Source: Psilocybe azurescens (lineage: Eukaryota > Basidiomycota > Agaricomycetes > Agaricales > Agrocybaceae). From it: a stretch of 64,000 nt of DNA. Both the position numbers and the translations under genes were made by a program. The notes beneath the pieces are model-generated. The model saw only the letters and a list, made by a program, of their open reading frames with translations. It ran no database searches and was not told where the DNA came from. Location: positions 1-64,000 of the forward strand of contig JAJIRX010000507.1 in assembly GCA_023853785.1 (NCBI GenBank). The letters run 5' to 3'. Positions 1-12,381 of this stretch are shown here, piece after piece. Within the stretch, counting starts at the first letter, position 1; every line of letters starts with the position of its first letter.

Positions 1-2359
1 GACCGTTACCTTAAGGACTTCGCGCCTGTTTTGAGAAATCTGAGTTTGACAAACTGCCTCCGCGGACAGCGCTTGGGACCACGCTATCGACCTCAAACCT
101 GACGCAAAGTCCATCAAGGCCAAATTTATCCCCTGTCCCCGAAACAGTCCATTGCTGCAGATGAATTCATTGACGAGGAGCTGCGTACTGGCCGTATACG
201 CCCCTCAATTTCGCCCTTGGCCTCTCCCTTTTCTTTGTCGCTAAGAAAGATGGCTCACTGCGCCCTATCCAGGACTATCCTTAGGCTGAACAAGATGACG
301 GTCATAACTGCTATCTACTGCCGCTTGGCCCCGGAGCTCATGGACAAGTTGAAGGGTGCTAAGTATTTCACAAAGCTCGATATTCGCTGGGGATACAACA
401 AGTACACATCCGCAAAGGCGACGAACACAAGGCGGCTTTCATCACTAACCGCGGGCTTTTCGAACCCTTGGTGATGTACTTCGGTCTCTGCAATTCCCCT
501 GCAACATTCCAGAACATGATGAACGACTTGTTCAAAGATCTCATCGATGACGGCCATGTGATCATCTACATGGACGATATTTTGATCTTTTCAAACGACA
601 TCGATGAGCATCGCCACTTGGTCAACCGCGTGCTACAGATCTTGAAAGATAACAACCTGTTCCTAAAGCCTGAGAAGTGCGGCGTTCGAAGTCCAAGGTT
701 GAGTTTCTGGGCGTTGTCGTGTCTGAGGGGGAAGCTCGCGAATGGACCTGAAGAAGGTCGCTGCTCTTGCTGATTGGCCGACGCCCAAATGCAGAAGGGC
801 GTGCAACAGTTCCTTGGCTTTGCCAACTTCTATCGCCGCTTCATCGGACACTTTGCTCGCATGGCGACCCCCCTTGAATTGTCTCTCTGCGGCAACCAAC
901 TGTGGGTTTGGACTGCTGTTGAGAACCGGGCATTTGAAGAGCTGCGCGCTTAAGTGCCTGCTCTTCCCTATCCTTGCCCTTCCGGCTGGACGATGCCCCC
1001 TTCAGCGTTGAGGCTGATTCTTCCGGGTTTGCAACCGGCGCCGTGCTCAGCCAACGACAAGGTGAAACTTGGCGACCTATCGCGTTCTCTTCCAAGGCCT
1101 TAAATGAAATCGGCGTAACTACGATATTCACGACCGGGAGCTGCTGTCCATCATGCAGCGCCCTTGACGACTGGCGACGTTATCTGCATGGCTCCACACA
1201 CCCTGTCGAAATCTTCTCCGACCATCGCAATCTGGTACTTCATGTCAAGCCAGAAGCTGAACCGCCCGCCAAGCTTCGCTGGTCTCGCGGAGCTCGCCCG
1301 ATTTCGACCGTTCTTATTCACAAGCCTGGTGCCTCAATGGTGTGTGCAGATGCTTTGTCGAAGGCGCCCCTGACTATGACAAAGGCAGCGGCGATAACGA
1401 CAACTTGACCCTCCTGAAGCCTGAACACATCCGCCGCACCCATGTCGATTTTCCAGATAGCCCTTTCGTCGCGGAAATCAAGCTACACAAGCAACAGTTG
1501 GACGACATGTTTGACAGACATCGAAACATAACAGGCTGGACCTACACCGATGGCATTGTCTGCTGGCACAACCGCATTTTGTGCCGGACAAGTCCAACCT
1601 ACGCGAGCATCCTACATGCCAACCACGGCGCCATCACTGCTGGCCACCCGGGTCGTGCGAAGACGATTGAGCTCACGCAGCGGGACTTCTGGTGGCCGTC
1701 TTTGGCTCGCGACTGCAGGCGCTACGTCGACGGCTACGGCGATCTGTCAGAAATCGAAACCCCTCCGCCAACGCCCCACGGCCTGCTCACCCCCAACACG
1801 ATTCCCGACTCAAATTGGGACGTCATCTCAGCTGATCTCATCGTCGACTTGCCTAGGTCTAGCGGTTACGACTCGATCTTTGTGGTTGTGGACAGACTCT
1901 CGAAAATGGTTCGCATTATGCCCTGCCGAAAGACTATCACAGCGGAGGGCTTGGCTAGGCTGTACAGGGATAACGTGTGGAAAGACTTGGCCTCCCTTGT
2001 CGTGTCATCTCTGACCGTGGCTCTGTCTTCCTCAGCAGCTTCACCCGGGCTCTCAACGAACTCCTTGGAATCACGGAAAATGCTTGACCGCCTTTCGCCC
2101 ACAGACGGACGGTCAGACCGAGCGTGCTAATCAAGAAGTCGAGCAATACCTGCGAATCTTCTGTAACCAGCGTCAATCGGACTGGGCGGAATGGCTGGCG
2201 TGCGCGAGTTTGCGGTTAACAACAAAGTTAACTCCTCGACTGGCTACTCCCCTTTCTTTCTAAACCTCGGCCGTGACCCCCGCCGCCCTTTGCAGCCCAT
2301 TCGCCAGTCTACTACAGTTGTCAAACGCGCTAACGAAGTTCGGCCGCGAGATGGACGGC
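1..2359 (+). pseudogene. Ty3/gypsy pol remnant (RT, RNase H, integrase), called gypsy-1
   Basis: Decayed polyprotein of an LTR retrotransposon that would copy its RNA and integrate it. The RT part (about 120-770) shows the AKYFTKLDIRWGYN block and the catalytic YMDDILIFS. RNase H follows (about 970-1380, VEADSSGFATGAVLS), then the integrase zinc-finger region (about 1590-1740) and core (about 1800-2110, VVVDRLSKM). Frames change several times and the second Cys pair of the zinc finger is lost (GYGD), so it is dead. The 5' end lies outside the window. The text stops at 2359, where a younger element begins, and resumes at 14069 without the segment that normally links integrase to the C-terminal domain. 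Confidence 0.9.
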
Positions 2360-4048
2360 TGAACTACGTAGTGTGTGATTTGATATATAAATCGAAAACC
2401 AAAACACAAACCAGAGAGGAATGGTCTAGACTAGATAAGACGACTCTCTCCCTGTTGAGTTAAAGTGAGGGCTGGCTTTGCCACTAGGTTGTGTAGATGT
2501 ATGTGGTCTGAGGAGGGCAGGGACGTATGAAGGAGGAGGAATGGATGAGGATATAAAATGCCCTTGAGTATTTACTGGGAGGAAGCAACCCGACTTGATT
2601 AGGGTAGAACGGTGTGAATGAGGTGTGATGACTGTGGAGGGGCCAAATGACTAGATAAATTGTAGGGATTGATACGGGGGTAGGAGTGAGAATGTAGTCT
2701 TGATCCTAGTGCGCTTCAAGCAAGTCTGCAGTGTCTGCAAAGCTAGAAGTAAAGCCTGCTGATAGAGTAATGACTAGAGCGGCCTGGAGTGATAGATGGT
2801 GAAGGATTGTGCGATATTCTTGAACCAAAAAATCAAACAGAGCGGTGAAGTGAATGAGGGATGACTAGGGCGATGGATGAAGATGACAACAAGACCAAGA
2901 TTGCTGAATAAAAATATTCTGGAGCAACTAGAAGCGATGGAGAGTTAAGGATCTTGAGGTAGAGGAAGAATGAAGGGTCTGGAGGATGATAGGATCGAAA
3001 TGAACTGGACAAATTGCTCTGTGATGAGAGAGCGTGAGTGGTTGGATAGGCTGGTCTACCCTCTGATGAACGTCTTGAATAACTGGAGTGATTGTTGAAT
3101 TTCGTGCTGAATATTGATAGAGATTGATTGAATGCGTGCTTGGAGTGCTGGACTGAGTACTTGATAACTTGAAATCTTTGCTGTGAAGAAAGTTGGGGCT
3201 TGTAACTTCCTTGCATTCCAAGCGATACTAATACATGGTTTATATACCAGAGAACATAGAAAAATATTTAAAAGAGATCAAGCGTCCAAACTATACTAAT
3301 CATTCTGTAGAACGACACCCAGTAGTCCCATCTGTCAACTACATACAATAGATTGAAGGCTGATGGAGTTTAGGAGTGAAAAATAGAAGGATGAGTAAGT
3401 AAGTAACATAGGATGAGTAAGAAGTATAAGCAGGATTATGAAAAGCGAAGTGAGATGAGTAAGAAAGAAGCGAAGCTGAGTAAGTACAATAAGCAAGAAT
3501 GACAAAAGGAAGGAAGGATCAATCATATGAAAGTGTCAGACAATAGAAAAGGAGCCAAAATAGCGAACAAGTACCATGCCAATGGATAGAACCAGTCTAT
3601 TCATGGCACAGCTCAGTCATCCATTACCAAGACTGCTGAGTGAGACAAAGATTTGCTGCATATGTGGAATCCAGTTAAGGACCAAATAGTTGTAGATGAT
3701 CAAATGCTGATGACGATGGTGATATATGATGCTGTGCAGTGCTGTGTGTACTAGGATAGATAGGAATGATGTCCAAGAATAATCTGCGCATAGCCTTGAG
3801 GTTCGAAATAGATAGACGATTGAATCATTGATAGGGAATGTAACTGATCAAAGGGTTGAAGTGGAGATTGAAAGTTGGAATGGAGCTTGAAGTGGACTGT
3901 GAATGGGCTTTGACGTTGAATATTGAGGGATGTGCTTCAGATAAAAATGCGAAATAATAACCCTGGCTTCTGCATGCAATGGGGGTTCGAGACAGATGCT
4001 CTAAGCTTATAGATAAATCTCATATCCAATCAAAATTGGTGTATGACA
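2360..4048 (-). repeat. 3' LTR of gypsy-3 (left copy)
   Basis: Long terminal repeat matching 12382-14068. The part from about 3150 to 4048 (the promoter-proximal half in element orientation) differs from the partner only by one substitution and one G-run indel. The part from 2360 to about 3120 carries some thirty differences. No host gene is visible here; the ORFs are low-complexity shadows. Confidence 0.93.
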
Positions 4049-4060
4049 TCCACCCAAAAC
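4049..4060 (-). other. Polypurine tract of gypsy-3
   Basis: On the minus strand a purine-rich run (ttttgggtgga) lies immediately before the TGTC start of the 3' LTR, the position where plus-strand DNA synthesis is primed in LTR elements. Confidence 0.6.
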
Positions 4061-4138
4061 TTGAGAAAAGAACCGTCCTCGGTTGATAGCCAACATGCGG
4101 AAATGAGGAAGAGGTTACTTTAGGTCTGGGACAAGCAT

Positions 4139-5712
4139 TTACTGATCGTCGTCCAAGGTATCGTCAATATCTTCATTGTTGTCCTGAGCGTATTCAAGAT
4201 TTTCCACTATGTCGTCCAGTTCAGCTCTAGGAATGACTGATCCATCTCGAGGGAAGTAGCGTAGAAGTCGGAATGCAGCAACGCCTTGAACCATTGGAGT
4301 ACCATCAAGTTCCTTTAGCACATAAGAACCACCACGAGTTTGTCGAATAACCTCATAAGGACCAAGATATCTGGGCTTGTGTTTGCGATTCATCTCTTTC
4401 TCTGACGCTGAGTGTTGCGGACAAGGACTAGAGTTCCAGGCTGAAATGCTGTCTGACGAATACGATGCGCAAAGTGTTGTTCAAATACGGCCTTTGATTG
4501 CAGACGGGATTGTCGCAGGACTTCAGCAATATTAGCTAGGTCTTCATCGCGCTTCATAAGTTGTCGGATTCGTTGGGCCAGCAAATCTTCAGACGTCATT
4601 CCACTAGTGAAGCCATCAACTAGAAAGGTCGCTTCCATAAGGTCAAAGGGAAGAACAGGATGAAGGCCATGCATGACATAGAAAGGGGAATGTCCAGTAG
4701 ATCGTCGAGTGATACATTTATCGGCAAAGATAGTATGATGAACGTACAGTGGCCAGTCTTGAGGTCGGTCTCCACAGGCTTTGAGGATAGATTCCCTGAA
4801 GTCAATATGTCCTCGTTCGACTGATCCATTGGCTTTGGAATTGTAAGGCGAGATGTGAACATGAGGGATGCCATACTTCTCCATGAGATACGCAAAAGCT
4901 CCAGCGACTTCAGATCCATTATCTGTTTGAACTTGTCCTATGGCTCCGTAGCGACATATAATCTCTTCCCAGAAAAAGTTAGCCATCTCTTTAGACTTGA
5001 TGGTCTTGAGAGCGTGTCCTTCCGGTGCACGTGATAGATCGTCTCGTGCTATAACCATGTATCGGAATTTACCAGATCTAGGCATGAAGAGAACATCGAC
5101 GTTGATGATGGTGAAGATGGACGGTGTGGCTGAAATGGAAATGGGGACTTCAGACTTCTTGGTTGATCGAACTTGACATTGGTGGCAGGTAGCGAGGTGA
5201 TGTTTAATATCCTGGAACATGAAAGGCCAGTAAAAGCGAAGACGTATAACTCCAAAGACTCCGTATAGACCACGGTGACCTAGTTCTTCATGTGCTTGAG
5301 TTAATACTAGAAGGCGTTTGTTGGCATCAAGGATGACACGTAGTGGAGAGCGTCCAAATCGTCGCTTATACATGAGGTTGTCTTTGAGATAAAATTGAGA
5401 GGCACGTGCGAGGAATCGTCGTTGAGCTTGAATGTTGTTGAAAATAGGCATAATTTGGTCTTGAAGAAATTGATAAATTTTGTGAAGGCTTTTGTCTTGA
5501 AGATTCGCGGTCGAAATAAATGAAGGAAGTGAGGAAGGATGATAAGAAGGAAGTGAAGTGGGACGTCTAAAGAAAACAGGAAAAAGGGCATAGGTGGTTA
5601 AGAGTGCAATATCGTCAAGCCAATCATCTTCTTCTTGTGGCTCATTGAGTTCGTCTTCAGTAGGCTCGTCGGGAAAGACCATCAGGTCCACGATGACTTC
5701 CTGCTTTGACAT
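4139..5712 (-). pseudogene. gypsy-3 integrase with C-terminal domain
   Basis: Integrase of the LTR element, which joins the cDNA to the host chromosome. The zinc-binding part shows HEELGHRG followed by CHQC (about 5050-5300). The core carries the catalytic triad: D in NVDVLFMPR, D in VQTDNGSEV and E in NGSVERGHIDF. The C-terminal GTLVLVRNT strand leads, after a one-base frame change near 4390, into MNRKHKPRYLGPYEVIR, the usual end of gypsy integrases, and an acidic tail stopping at 4139. The long first frame (440 residues) makes this the best-preserved part of the element. I call it a pseudogene only because of the frame break; a programmed or sequencing cause is possible. Confidence 0.88.
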
Positions 5713-6143
5713 GAATGAGAGTGAAGTCGAAGAGTAGAATGCCTTGGATCCAGCGAGTTCATAGAAGCGTTAGGTTGAAGATCAGGTTCGTTAAGCATGC
5801 CTTTGATGTATTTGGCGTCTACTTCAACGTGAAGATTCTTGACTCCAATAAGATGCAAACAGTAGTGACGTGAGAGCACGGAAAAGACCATAGAGCTCCA
5901 ACTTGGGTTGACTATAACGAGCTTCTCGGGATTCATGGGTATGGAACCGTAGCGAGCAGGATGACGACGTCCAGAAGGGGCAATTTGAGACAAAATAAAT
6001 CCAACGGCAATTTGAGAAGTGTCGACAGAAAGGATAACTGGGAGTTCAGAAGTATAATCAATGGAACGGAGGATAGGGGATCAATAACAATTTCTTTGAG
6101 TGTTAGGAAAGCAAGTTCTCGGATATCAGTCCAAATAAAAGGT
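5682..6143 (-). pseudogene. gypsy-3 RNase H / connection region
   Basis: Between RT and integrase the minus strand reads a broken RNase H-like segment. The stretches ILSVDTSQIAVGFILSQIAPSG and YGSIPMNPREARYSQPKLELYGLFRAL are recognisable across frame changes around 5900-5990. This is the usual place of RNase H in Ty3/gypsy pol. Stops and shifts make a complete domain impossible as written. Confidence 0.7.
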
Positions 6144-8161
6144 TCATCCCTTGCGATAGAGTTCGGTGAGAGGTCGGATGAGTGTGGAATAATTCTTGAT
6201 CCAAACGCGGACTGTTCCGCAAAGTCCTAGAAAAGCACGGACATCACGAATATTCTTGGGTCTAGCCCAATTGATGATCTTCTCGACTTTGGAATCGTCA
6301 GGCAGGCAACCTTCTGGTGTACATTTTTGTCCAAGAATAAGTACTTCAGGCTGAGCAAGCTGAGTTTTAGACCCAGAAAACGTGGCTCCAGCACATCCCA
6401 TACGATGCATGATTCGGTGAACGTCCTGAGCATGTTCCCAGACAAAGCGTCGGATCCCTGGATTTTCTGGAATGGTTTCTGGATTTCCTGAGGCGTCCAG
6501 ATACTGCGTGAGAGGGCCTTTGATAGGTACATCATCGATGAAGACGTTGGCAACATGAGGAATTTCATCGCGTAGAATGAAAGTGGTACAGGCTTGAAAT
6601 TCAGCGACTGCATTGGTATATCCCATAGGCATGGAGGTGAGTCATAATGGACCAATAGGTGACTGAAAGGTGGTAAGATCACGACTGTCTGGATGAATTT
6701 TACGCGTCATATCCCCAATATAAGTCAAAGACTGTGTAGATGGAATGACCAGCGAAAGGAACAACGAAGTCATCAAGAACAGGAGGTACACCAGCATCAC
6801 GATAAGAAATGGAGTTGAGGAGTTGAAGGTCATGGACAAGACAGATAGCACCGGTCGCTTTCTTCTTGACCCAGAAAATAGGTGATCGATAAGGAGCTTG
6901 ACTTGGTTCATACACACCGGCTGCGACTTTTTCACGTAAGAGCTTTGTGACGTCTTCTTGAAGGCCTGGAGGAATAGGAATATTGCGACCGACCCATGGT
7001 TCATGATCTTCGACAGGTAGAATATAAGGGGAAAAATAGTCTTCAGAAAATGTGCCACGTTCTGATTGGTGAAAGGCTAAGGAACATTCATTGAGCTGAA
7101 GGATGTGGAGAAAGTTTTTCTTCTTCGGGCCATAGGAATTGGTTGGTGTTGATTTTCATGGATTGAATACGTTCAGGTGTTAATTTTGCGGTATAGGTGA
7201 AGTCTGAAGGACGGGTAGGCAGTAAAGGAAGTGATAGGAGGGGGTCAACTGGAATTCGTCGAATAACTTTGGCATACGCTGGAGTGATTTTGTTGATAGG
7301 TTTAACTTTGCGATCCACTCGTTTGTACGCGGTGTAGGAAATGGATGATGGGATTTCAGGGATAAAGGTAGATATGGAAGTGGGGAGGGAATATATGTAT
7401 GGATAAGGATGATTTGAATAATCGGTCATTTCGATTGTCTTTGGCTGTGATTTGCTGCGTGGCTGTTGTTCGGAGGATCCACCCATTCTTTGAAAGTAAG
7501 CTGAGAATTCAGGTATCGAGGTTGATGATAGACACAGATAGATTTCGTCTTTCCGCATTAGTGGGAAAGGTGACGCTCTGGACATATTGAGCCGAGATGG
7601 TGTTATGGATTCCGTTTCCAGTAATACCATCAACGAACTCTTTGACCGCAAACAAACAGAGGATATGTGGCCGAGGGAAGCTGTTGATGAGGAGGAGGTC
7701 CTGCGTGCGACCAATGTAATTCGATCTGATAGCAAAAGTGGGTTGAGACGAGAGGGATAGCAATTCTCTTCCATGGAGTTGAGCGATTGATGGACTTGAA
7801 CTGCAGAGGGGAAGAAACGGAAGAGGAAAAAGATAAGGCAGATGGAGAAGGAAAAAGAAGTTGAAAGTGTAAAACAAAAGACATGAAAGAAACTGGACAA
7901 TGGAAGCGATGAGATAAATGAACGAGAAGAGTAGGGAGTCAGAATGAAAATGGAACAGCGATAAAATAAAAAAGAAGTTGATGAATAAATAAACGTTAGT
8001 TTAGCGACGTTTCGGTCGATGAAACCAACTATATATACAAAGGGAACATTAAGAAAAAAACATGGAGAATAAATAAACATTAGTTTAATGACATTTCGGT
8101 CGAGAGAATAATGTACATAAGTGTCCGTGATGTAAACCAAAAAGAACGATATGGAAAACAA
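6144..8161 (-). pseudogene. gypsy-3 reverse transcriptase
   Basis: RT domain of the element. The reading RSPIFWVKKKATGAICLVHD, then VFDLYWGYDARKIH, then SMPMGYTNAVAEFQ gives the standard RT order. The catalytic aspartates sit in FIDDVPIKGP, so the usual Y before the x-D-D is F. The thumb-like end contains VRAFLGLCGTVR. Frames change near 6640 and 7060. The upstream open frame reaches 8161, but only from about 7430 (MTDYSNHPYPYIYS, then KPINKITPAYAKVIRRIPVDP) does it look coding. The Ser/Phe/Ile-rich stretch before that is probably non-coding linker. Confidence 0.85.
7975..8110. repeat. Short direct repeat inside gypsy-3 linker
   Basis: Two copies of a block reading aataaacRttagtttaRYg followed by acRtttcggtcga lie at about 7985 and 8072, separated by about 85 bp, in the spacer between the protease-like and RT regions. 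The role is unknown. They are not at an element boundary. Confidence 0.6.
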
Positions 8162-8178
8162 TTAACTAACCCATGCAG

Positions 8179-10782
8179 TCAATACACACCCATTCCATGG
8201 TAAGAGTCTTCCTCTGAGTTGTCTGGATCGGCCGGAGAATCCACATTGCTAGTGTCGAGAATAAGCTCTTCTGTGTGAGAACCTGGAGATTCCATATCAC
8301 TATCATCGTCCTGAGGATGAAACGATTCTCCACGGTCGTTTAAAACAACCGTCGCCGAGAAATCTTCTTCAACACGGCCCAGATTAAGAAGAAGGACACG
8401 AACAACCTCCATAACGTCCAAGATGTTGACGTCATCCGTAGAGGGAAGTGCATGTGCCACAGGCAAAGGGACAGCATTCCCGATCTGTCGATCCGCATCG
8501 TTGAGGGAATTGGTGGGGAAGTCGGACAGTCTCGGACTTGGAGTGCGTAAGAGCGAGAATTCCTCTGTGATAGCAGGCGAATTGATTGACTGACGCACAC
8601 CCAACTCTTCTATCTGCTGGTCGTTTCGGAAGCGTCCAGACTAATTGTGTCGGCGGGAATCGGCGGTGGTCGTCGTTTGAGTTGTGACGGAAATCGAAAT
8701 AGGAGGGGAGGGAGCAGAGGCTGCAGGCGTTGAGAATCTTTGACCCATTGGCTCCTCAGTGGTAGTGACGATGAGGGATGTTGGGTCTGCAGGTGCATGA
8801 ATGATTTCAGGGGAGCAGGACTGGCATTATATGAGGCAGGAGAGTTGTCCGTGTTACCATAAATAAAATGCACAAAAGCCGTCCCTTGTTCGAATGTATA
8901 AGTTTCATTGATGCAGGCTCGTCGAGTGGTGTCCCTGAGAGTCCAGTCTTCAAAACGGCGACCATCGTCAAGTCCTGTGGCGGTAATGTGAGCATTAGGG
9001 AATAGAATGTCGTTTGGTGATTAATATATCCATTTGGGGATTGTAAGGGAGGAGGCTCGTCCAATTCTTCTTCATCTTCTTGATGTTCGCTCGGCTCCGA
9101 GTTGTAATCTTTGGCTGAGTATTCAGTATCATCATGTGTGCGGACATACGTGGGTTCTGGCCAGGCGATCTCCATCCACGATCAGCTTCTGTGAGTCCTG
9201 GCCAATCATGTTCAATTGGGGTGCGCGTCAGGGATTGACGTCATTTCCTTCTTGGGCGGTTTCATTGTTCTGCGAAGCATCATGGGATTCCCCTGAATCT
9301 AGCGGGGATAGCGTTTCATGTGAATCATGTGAAGGTACCGCAAGTGAGTCATGCGAGTCATAGAAGTCGGTGGCGCGTCTGAGTCAGAGGTCATGGGAAC
9401 GTCAGGGGATGAGTCGTGGGATGAGTCATGGACAGGATTAGGTGTGTGAGAAGAATAGATGGTTGGGCAGACTGGGGGTCTCTTCCGGATATTGTAAATT
9501 GTCGAGTTCTTCGCCGTCTTCCAAATTGAGGTCTTCGGCAATTTCCCCTTCTTCCAGATCAGGGTGCTCTAAAAACGTCAATGCCATAAGTGGCAAGAAA
9601 GCGAACAGGGGTTTCTTCTGTGATGAAAAGATTATAGAGTTGGAGGAGTCATTTATTTGCAAACATGAGTTTCATCTCCAGGGTAAAAGGATAAGAATGT
9701 CCCTTCAGGTCGCTCCAAAACATCAACAAAGTTGTCACGGGTCACAATTCCACCACAGAACATCAATTTCCCTTCAGATACCAAATTAAAAACAATCCAC
9801 AACAATGGGACTCACAACCATCAACCTAATCCTAGATTCCACCATGAATCCACATAATGCTTCTTTATATTGTCCATATGTAGAGATTCGACTTCTTTCC
9901 ACACATTCCTGATATTATGTCTGCGTAATGAATGGAGAGAGCCTTGCAACATCAAATCCGAATAAGAGGTGCATGTGCCCGGAGAAGGTGTCCAAAATAA
10001 AACGTAATTCAGGTTCGATAAAGGCCAAAAGATATTGATATTGGGATGAAGCCGAAATTTGGAGGAATTCTTCCACGGAAATATGCCTTGATTAGGGGAC
10101 CCACAGTTTTTGACATCTTTGGGAACACCCATGAGTTCACCGAGCGTGACATCTGCAGACCGATTAAGGCAACGCTGAGCTATGGCCATAGGGATCAACT
10201 CCCACGTGAAACCCCTTCGCAATCCGCTTTTGGGCAGGAACACGTGGCTTGGCAGGTGATTTATCCTTGTTGGGTTTAATGGTGGCGTCTTCCATGATTT
10301 GATCATCGTCAGAAGGGTCAAAGGAAACGTGGGGTCTAGAAGTCTGGGGTAACGCCGAACAATAGGATTATTGACAGGTGGTGCAATAGGTTGTTTGACA
10401 GATGGAGTTTCTTTGACAGTGACAGGCTGATTGACAGTTTGATTGACAGGAGGGGCAACAGGAGGGTTAATGAGGACAGGAGTGGACGAGTTAGGAATTT
10501 CCGGCTTCTCAGGTGCAGTGGGCGTTTCAAAATGGAAATGGACGGAACCGTGTTTTCCTTTTCCTTCATCTTCCCTTTGGCCTCAAGGCGTTTGGCTTTG
10601 ATGTAGGCTGGCTCGGGAACGATGACACCATCAAAAACTTGCTTCCTGGCTGTGCGAATTTTCCTTTCTGGGACAATGCGGTTACTCGGACCTGCAAGAA
10701 TATAATCAGAGTCGCCAAGATAGGAACCAATATCATCCTCATCGTCTTCCTCGAATATGTTTGCATTGTACTTCTCTTCCAC
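8179..10782 (-). pseudogene. gypsy-3 linker / protease-like region, frameshifted
   Basis: This stretch between gag and RT holds several overlapping minus-strand frames: MEEKYNANIFEEDD (10782 down), a Pro/Val-rich segment (PVAPPVNQTVNQPVT), ADVTLGELMGVPKD, WKEVESLHMDNIKKHYVD, then acidic Ser/Asp-rich frames ending at 8179. In fungal gypsy elements the aspartic protease sits here. I see no clean DTG/DSG active site, so the protease call rests on position. Many frame changes imply decay. Confidence 0.55.
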
Positions 10783-10807
10783 GTAGTAGGGATCACAAAT
10801 GGCAAGG

Positions 10808-12145
10808 TTAGAAGTGGCTATAGGTGCTGGAGCAGGGCTGACGTTGTACTGCCTGAATTATAGATTCTCCCATAACACGAAAGATACGTGATCCGTCTGC
10901 AAAGACTATGCGGTTGCTGCTGTCCCGAGTGATGACCTTCTTGCTAGCGAGATCTGCAAGTCCTGGACAAGTGTTCATGCCATGGCCTTGCTGATTACAT
11001 CCGTAACAAGTCATATCAGCAAGAGAGGTACGTGCGCGCTGCATATATTGGGTTTGCTGAGGTGGAGGAGGTGCAAAACTAGAGGGTTGCTTAGGTTGTT
11101 GTGGTACAGTTATGTTCATGATAGCAGGTGCGACGAGCATTCCGGCCAGAGAAGGTTCCAGTTTTACAGCTCGAAAATAATAGACAGCGTAGTTGGGTTC
11201 AGAAATGGTGAGCTTGGTCATCTCTTTGATAAGATTCTCCACTTCGTCAGCCTGATGCGCTTTGATCTCTTCCTTTTCCAGGTCCTTGAATATTCTGCGA
11301 AGTCTCTTCCGGGTGGCCTAACAGCACGATCATCTGATACATTGTGGGCTCCATTGCTGGGAATAATGGCTTGATGTAGCGCTTGATTTCATCGAGCAAA
11401 GAGGAGTTCTCTTCCTTGATGTCGTTAGATGGAAGGAGTGATGCATAGGGTTGGGCAGAAGGATTATCGAAGACTCCCATGTCAAAGCCGATCGCGTTTT
11501 GTAGATGAGTTCTGTAGCTCTAATAACATCGGCCATTAGGAACGGTACTGAAGGATCTGCATCTCTGTTAAGAATAAGAAGCTTGGCCTCCAGCTGTGGG
11601 CGCAAATTCGGACTGATTCCAAGCCAGAAATATTGATTGTATTCGTCCCCAGAGATCTTGTTGTTATTATGAAGCCAACCAGCAATCCGAGTGTATTGTC
11701 TTTGATATTCCCTGAACTCATCAAGAGATCGGAGAGGCTGCTGAGAGTGTTGAAAGGTATAAGCTCGTAAAGCACTGAGGGTGAATTTCTGGGTGTTGCG
11801 ATCATGATCAAAGATAGCTAGCATCTGGGCTTTGAGTCCATTCCATTCCTTGGTGTGGTAGTCACTAAGGCCTTCGACAATTTCGCGGCTTTGACGATTG
11901 CAGCAAAGATACATGTAGCGGACCTTCTCATCGTCTGTGGTGACACTGTACTGAAGGAATAGACGGTCACATTGGTCTAAGAAATTCTTGACCTCTGTGT
12001 AAGATCCAGAGAACTTTGGAGCACCAGTTGCGGTAGGGACAGGCATATCGACAGGAGTGCGCTGAATAATTGTTGTACCCATGGTGGGAAGAGGAGCAGG
12101 AGTTAAAACAGGAGCAGGAGTCGCAGAATCAGATGGATTGGTCAT
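10808..12145 (-). pseudogene. gypsy-3 Gag with CCHC zinc knuckle
   Basis: Structural capsid protein of the retroelement. It starts MTNPSDSATPAPVLTPAP at 12145 and runs through a retrotransposon-gag-like helical region (APKFSGSYTEVKNFLDQC, then SPNLRPQLEAKL). A frame change near 11480 leads to GVFDNPSAQPYASLLPS and another near 11245 to MENLIKEMTKLTISEPN. The C-terminus has the nucleic-acid-binding knuckle CYGCNQQGHGMNTC (C-x2-C-x4-H-x4-C) at about 10970-11010. Two frame breaks mean no full-length Gag can be read from this copy. Confidence 0.88.
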
Positions 12146-12361
12146 AGTAGAAAAATAACGGAACCAAGAGCAAGATACAGTCGCCTAGAAAGAGCCTAAA
12201 GGGAGCCTAGAAAGAACCTAGAAAAAACCTAAAACAAAAGCTAAAAAATGGAAATGGAACGGTGGAGAGTGCTAGAGGATGTGGGGAAGGAGTACAGGTG
12301 ATAGAATTTGATTTGAAGGCTGGCAAGTTGATAAAGTGTTGGATATGAACCTAGAGAAACC

Positions 12362-12379
12362 CTCTCGCGGTGGGCTCCA
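12362..12379 (-). other. Primer binding site of gypsy-3
   Basis: On the minus strand, two bases after the 5' LTR, the sequence begins TGG and is complementary to a tRNA-like 3' end whose last bases (plus strand) read gtgggctcca. An 18-base tRNA tail ending in CCA in exactly this position is the expected priming site for reverse transcription. I cannot name the tRNA with certainty. Confidence 0.7.
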
Positions 12380-12381
12380 GA

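Noticed and set aside
2833..3216. Conserved gene, because the same ORF occurs at 12767-13237
   Set aside because: Both lie in the two LTRs of gypsy-3; identity reflects the LTR, not protein selection.
7500..8161. N-terminal part of the 357-codon minus frame as a membrane protein
   Set aside because: The Phe/Ser/Ile-rich text comes from purine-rich linker DNA with repeated blocks; coding character only begins near 7430.
12362..12379. Partial tRNA gene
   Set aside because: Only the acceptor-side 3' end is represented and it sits exactly at the primer binding position of the LTR element.
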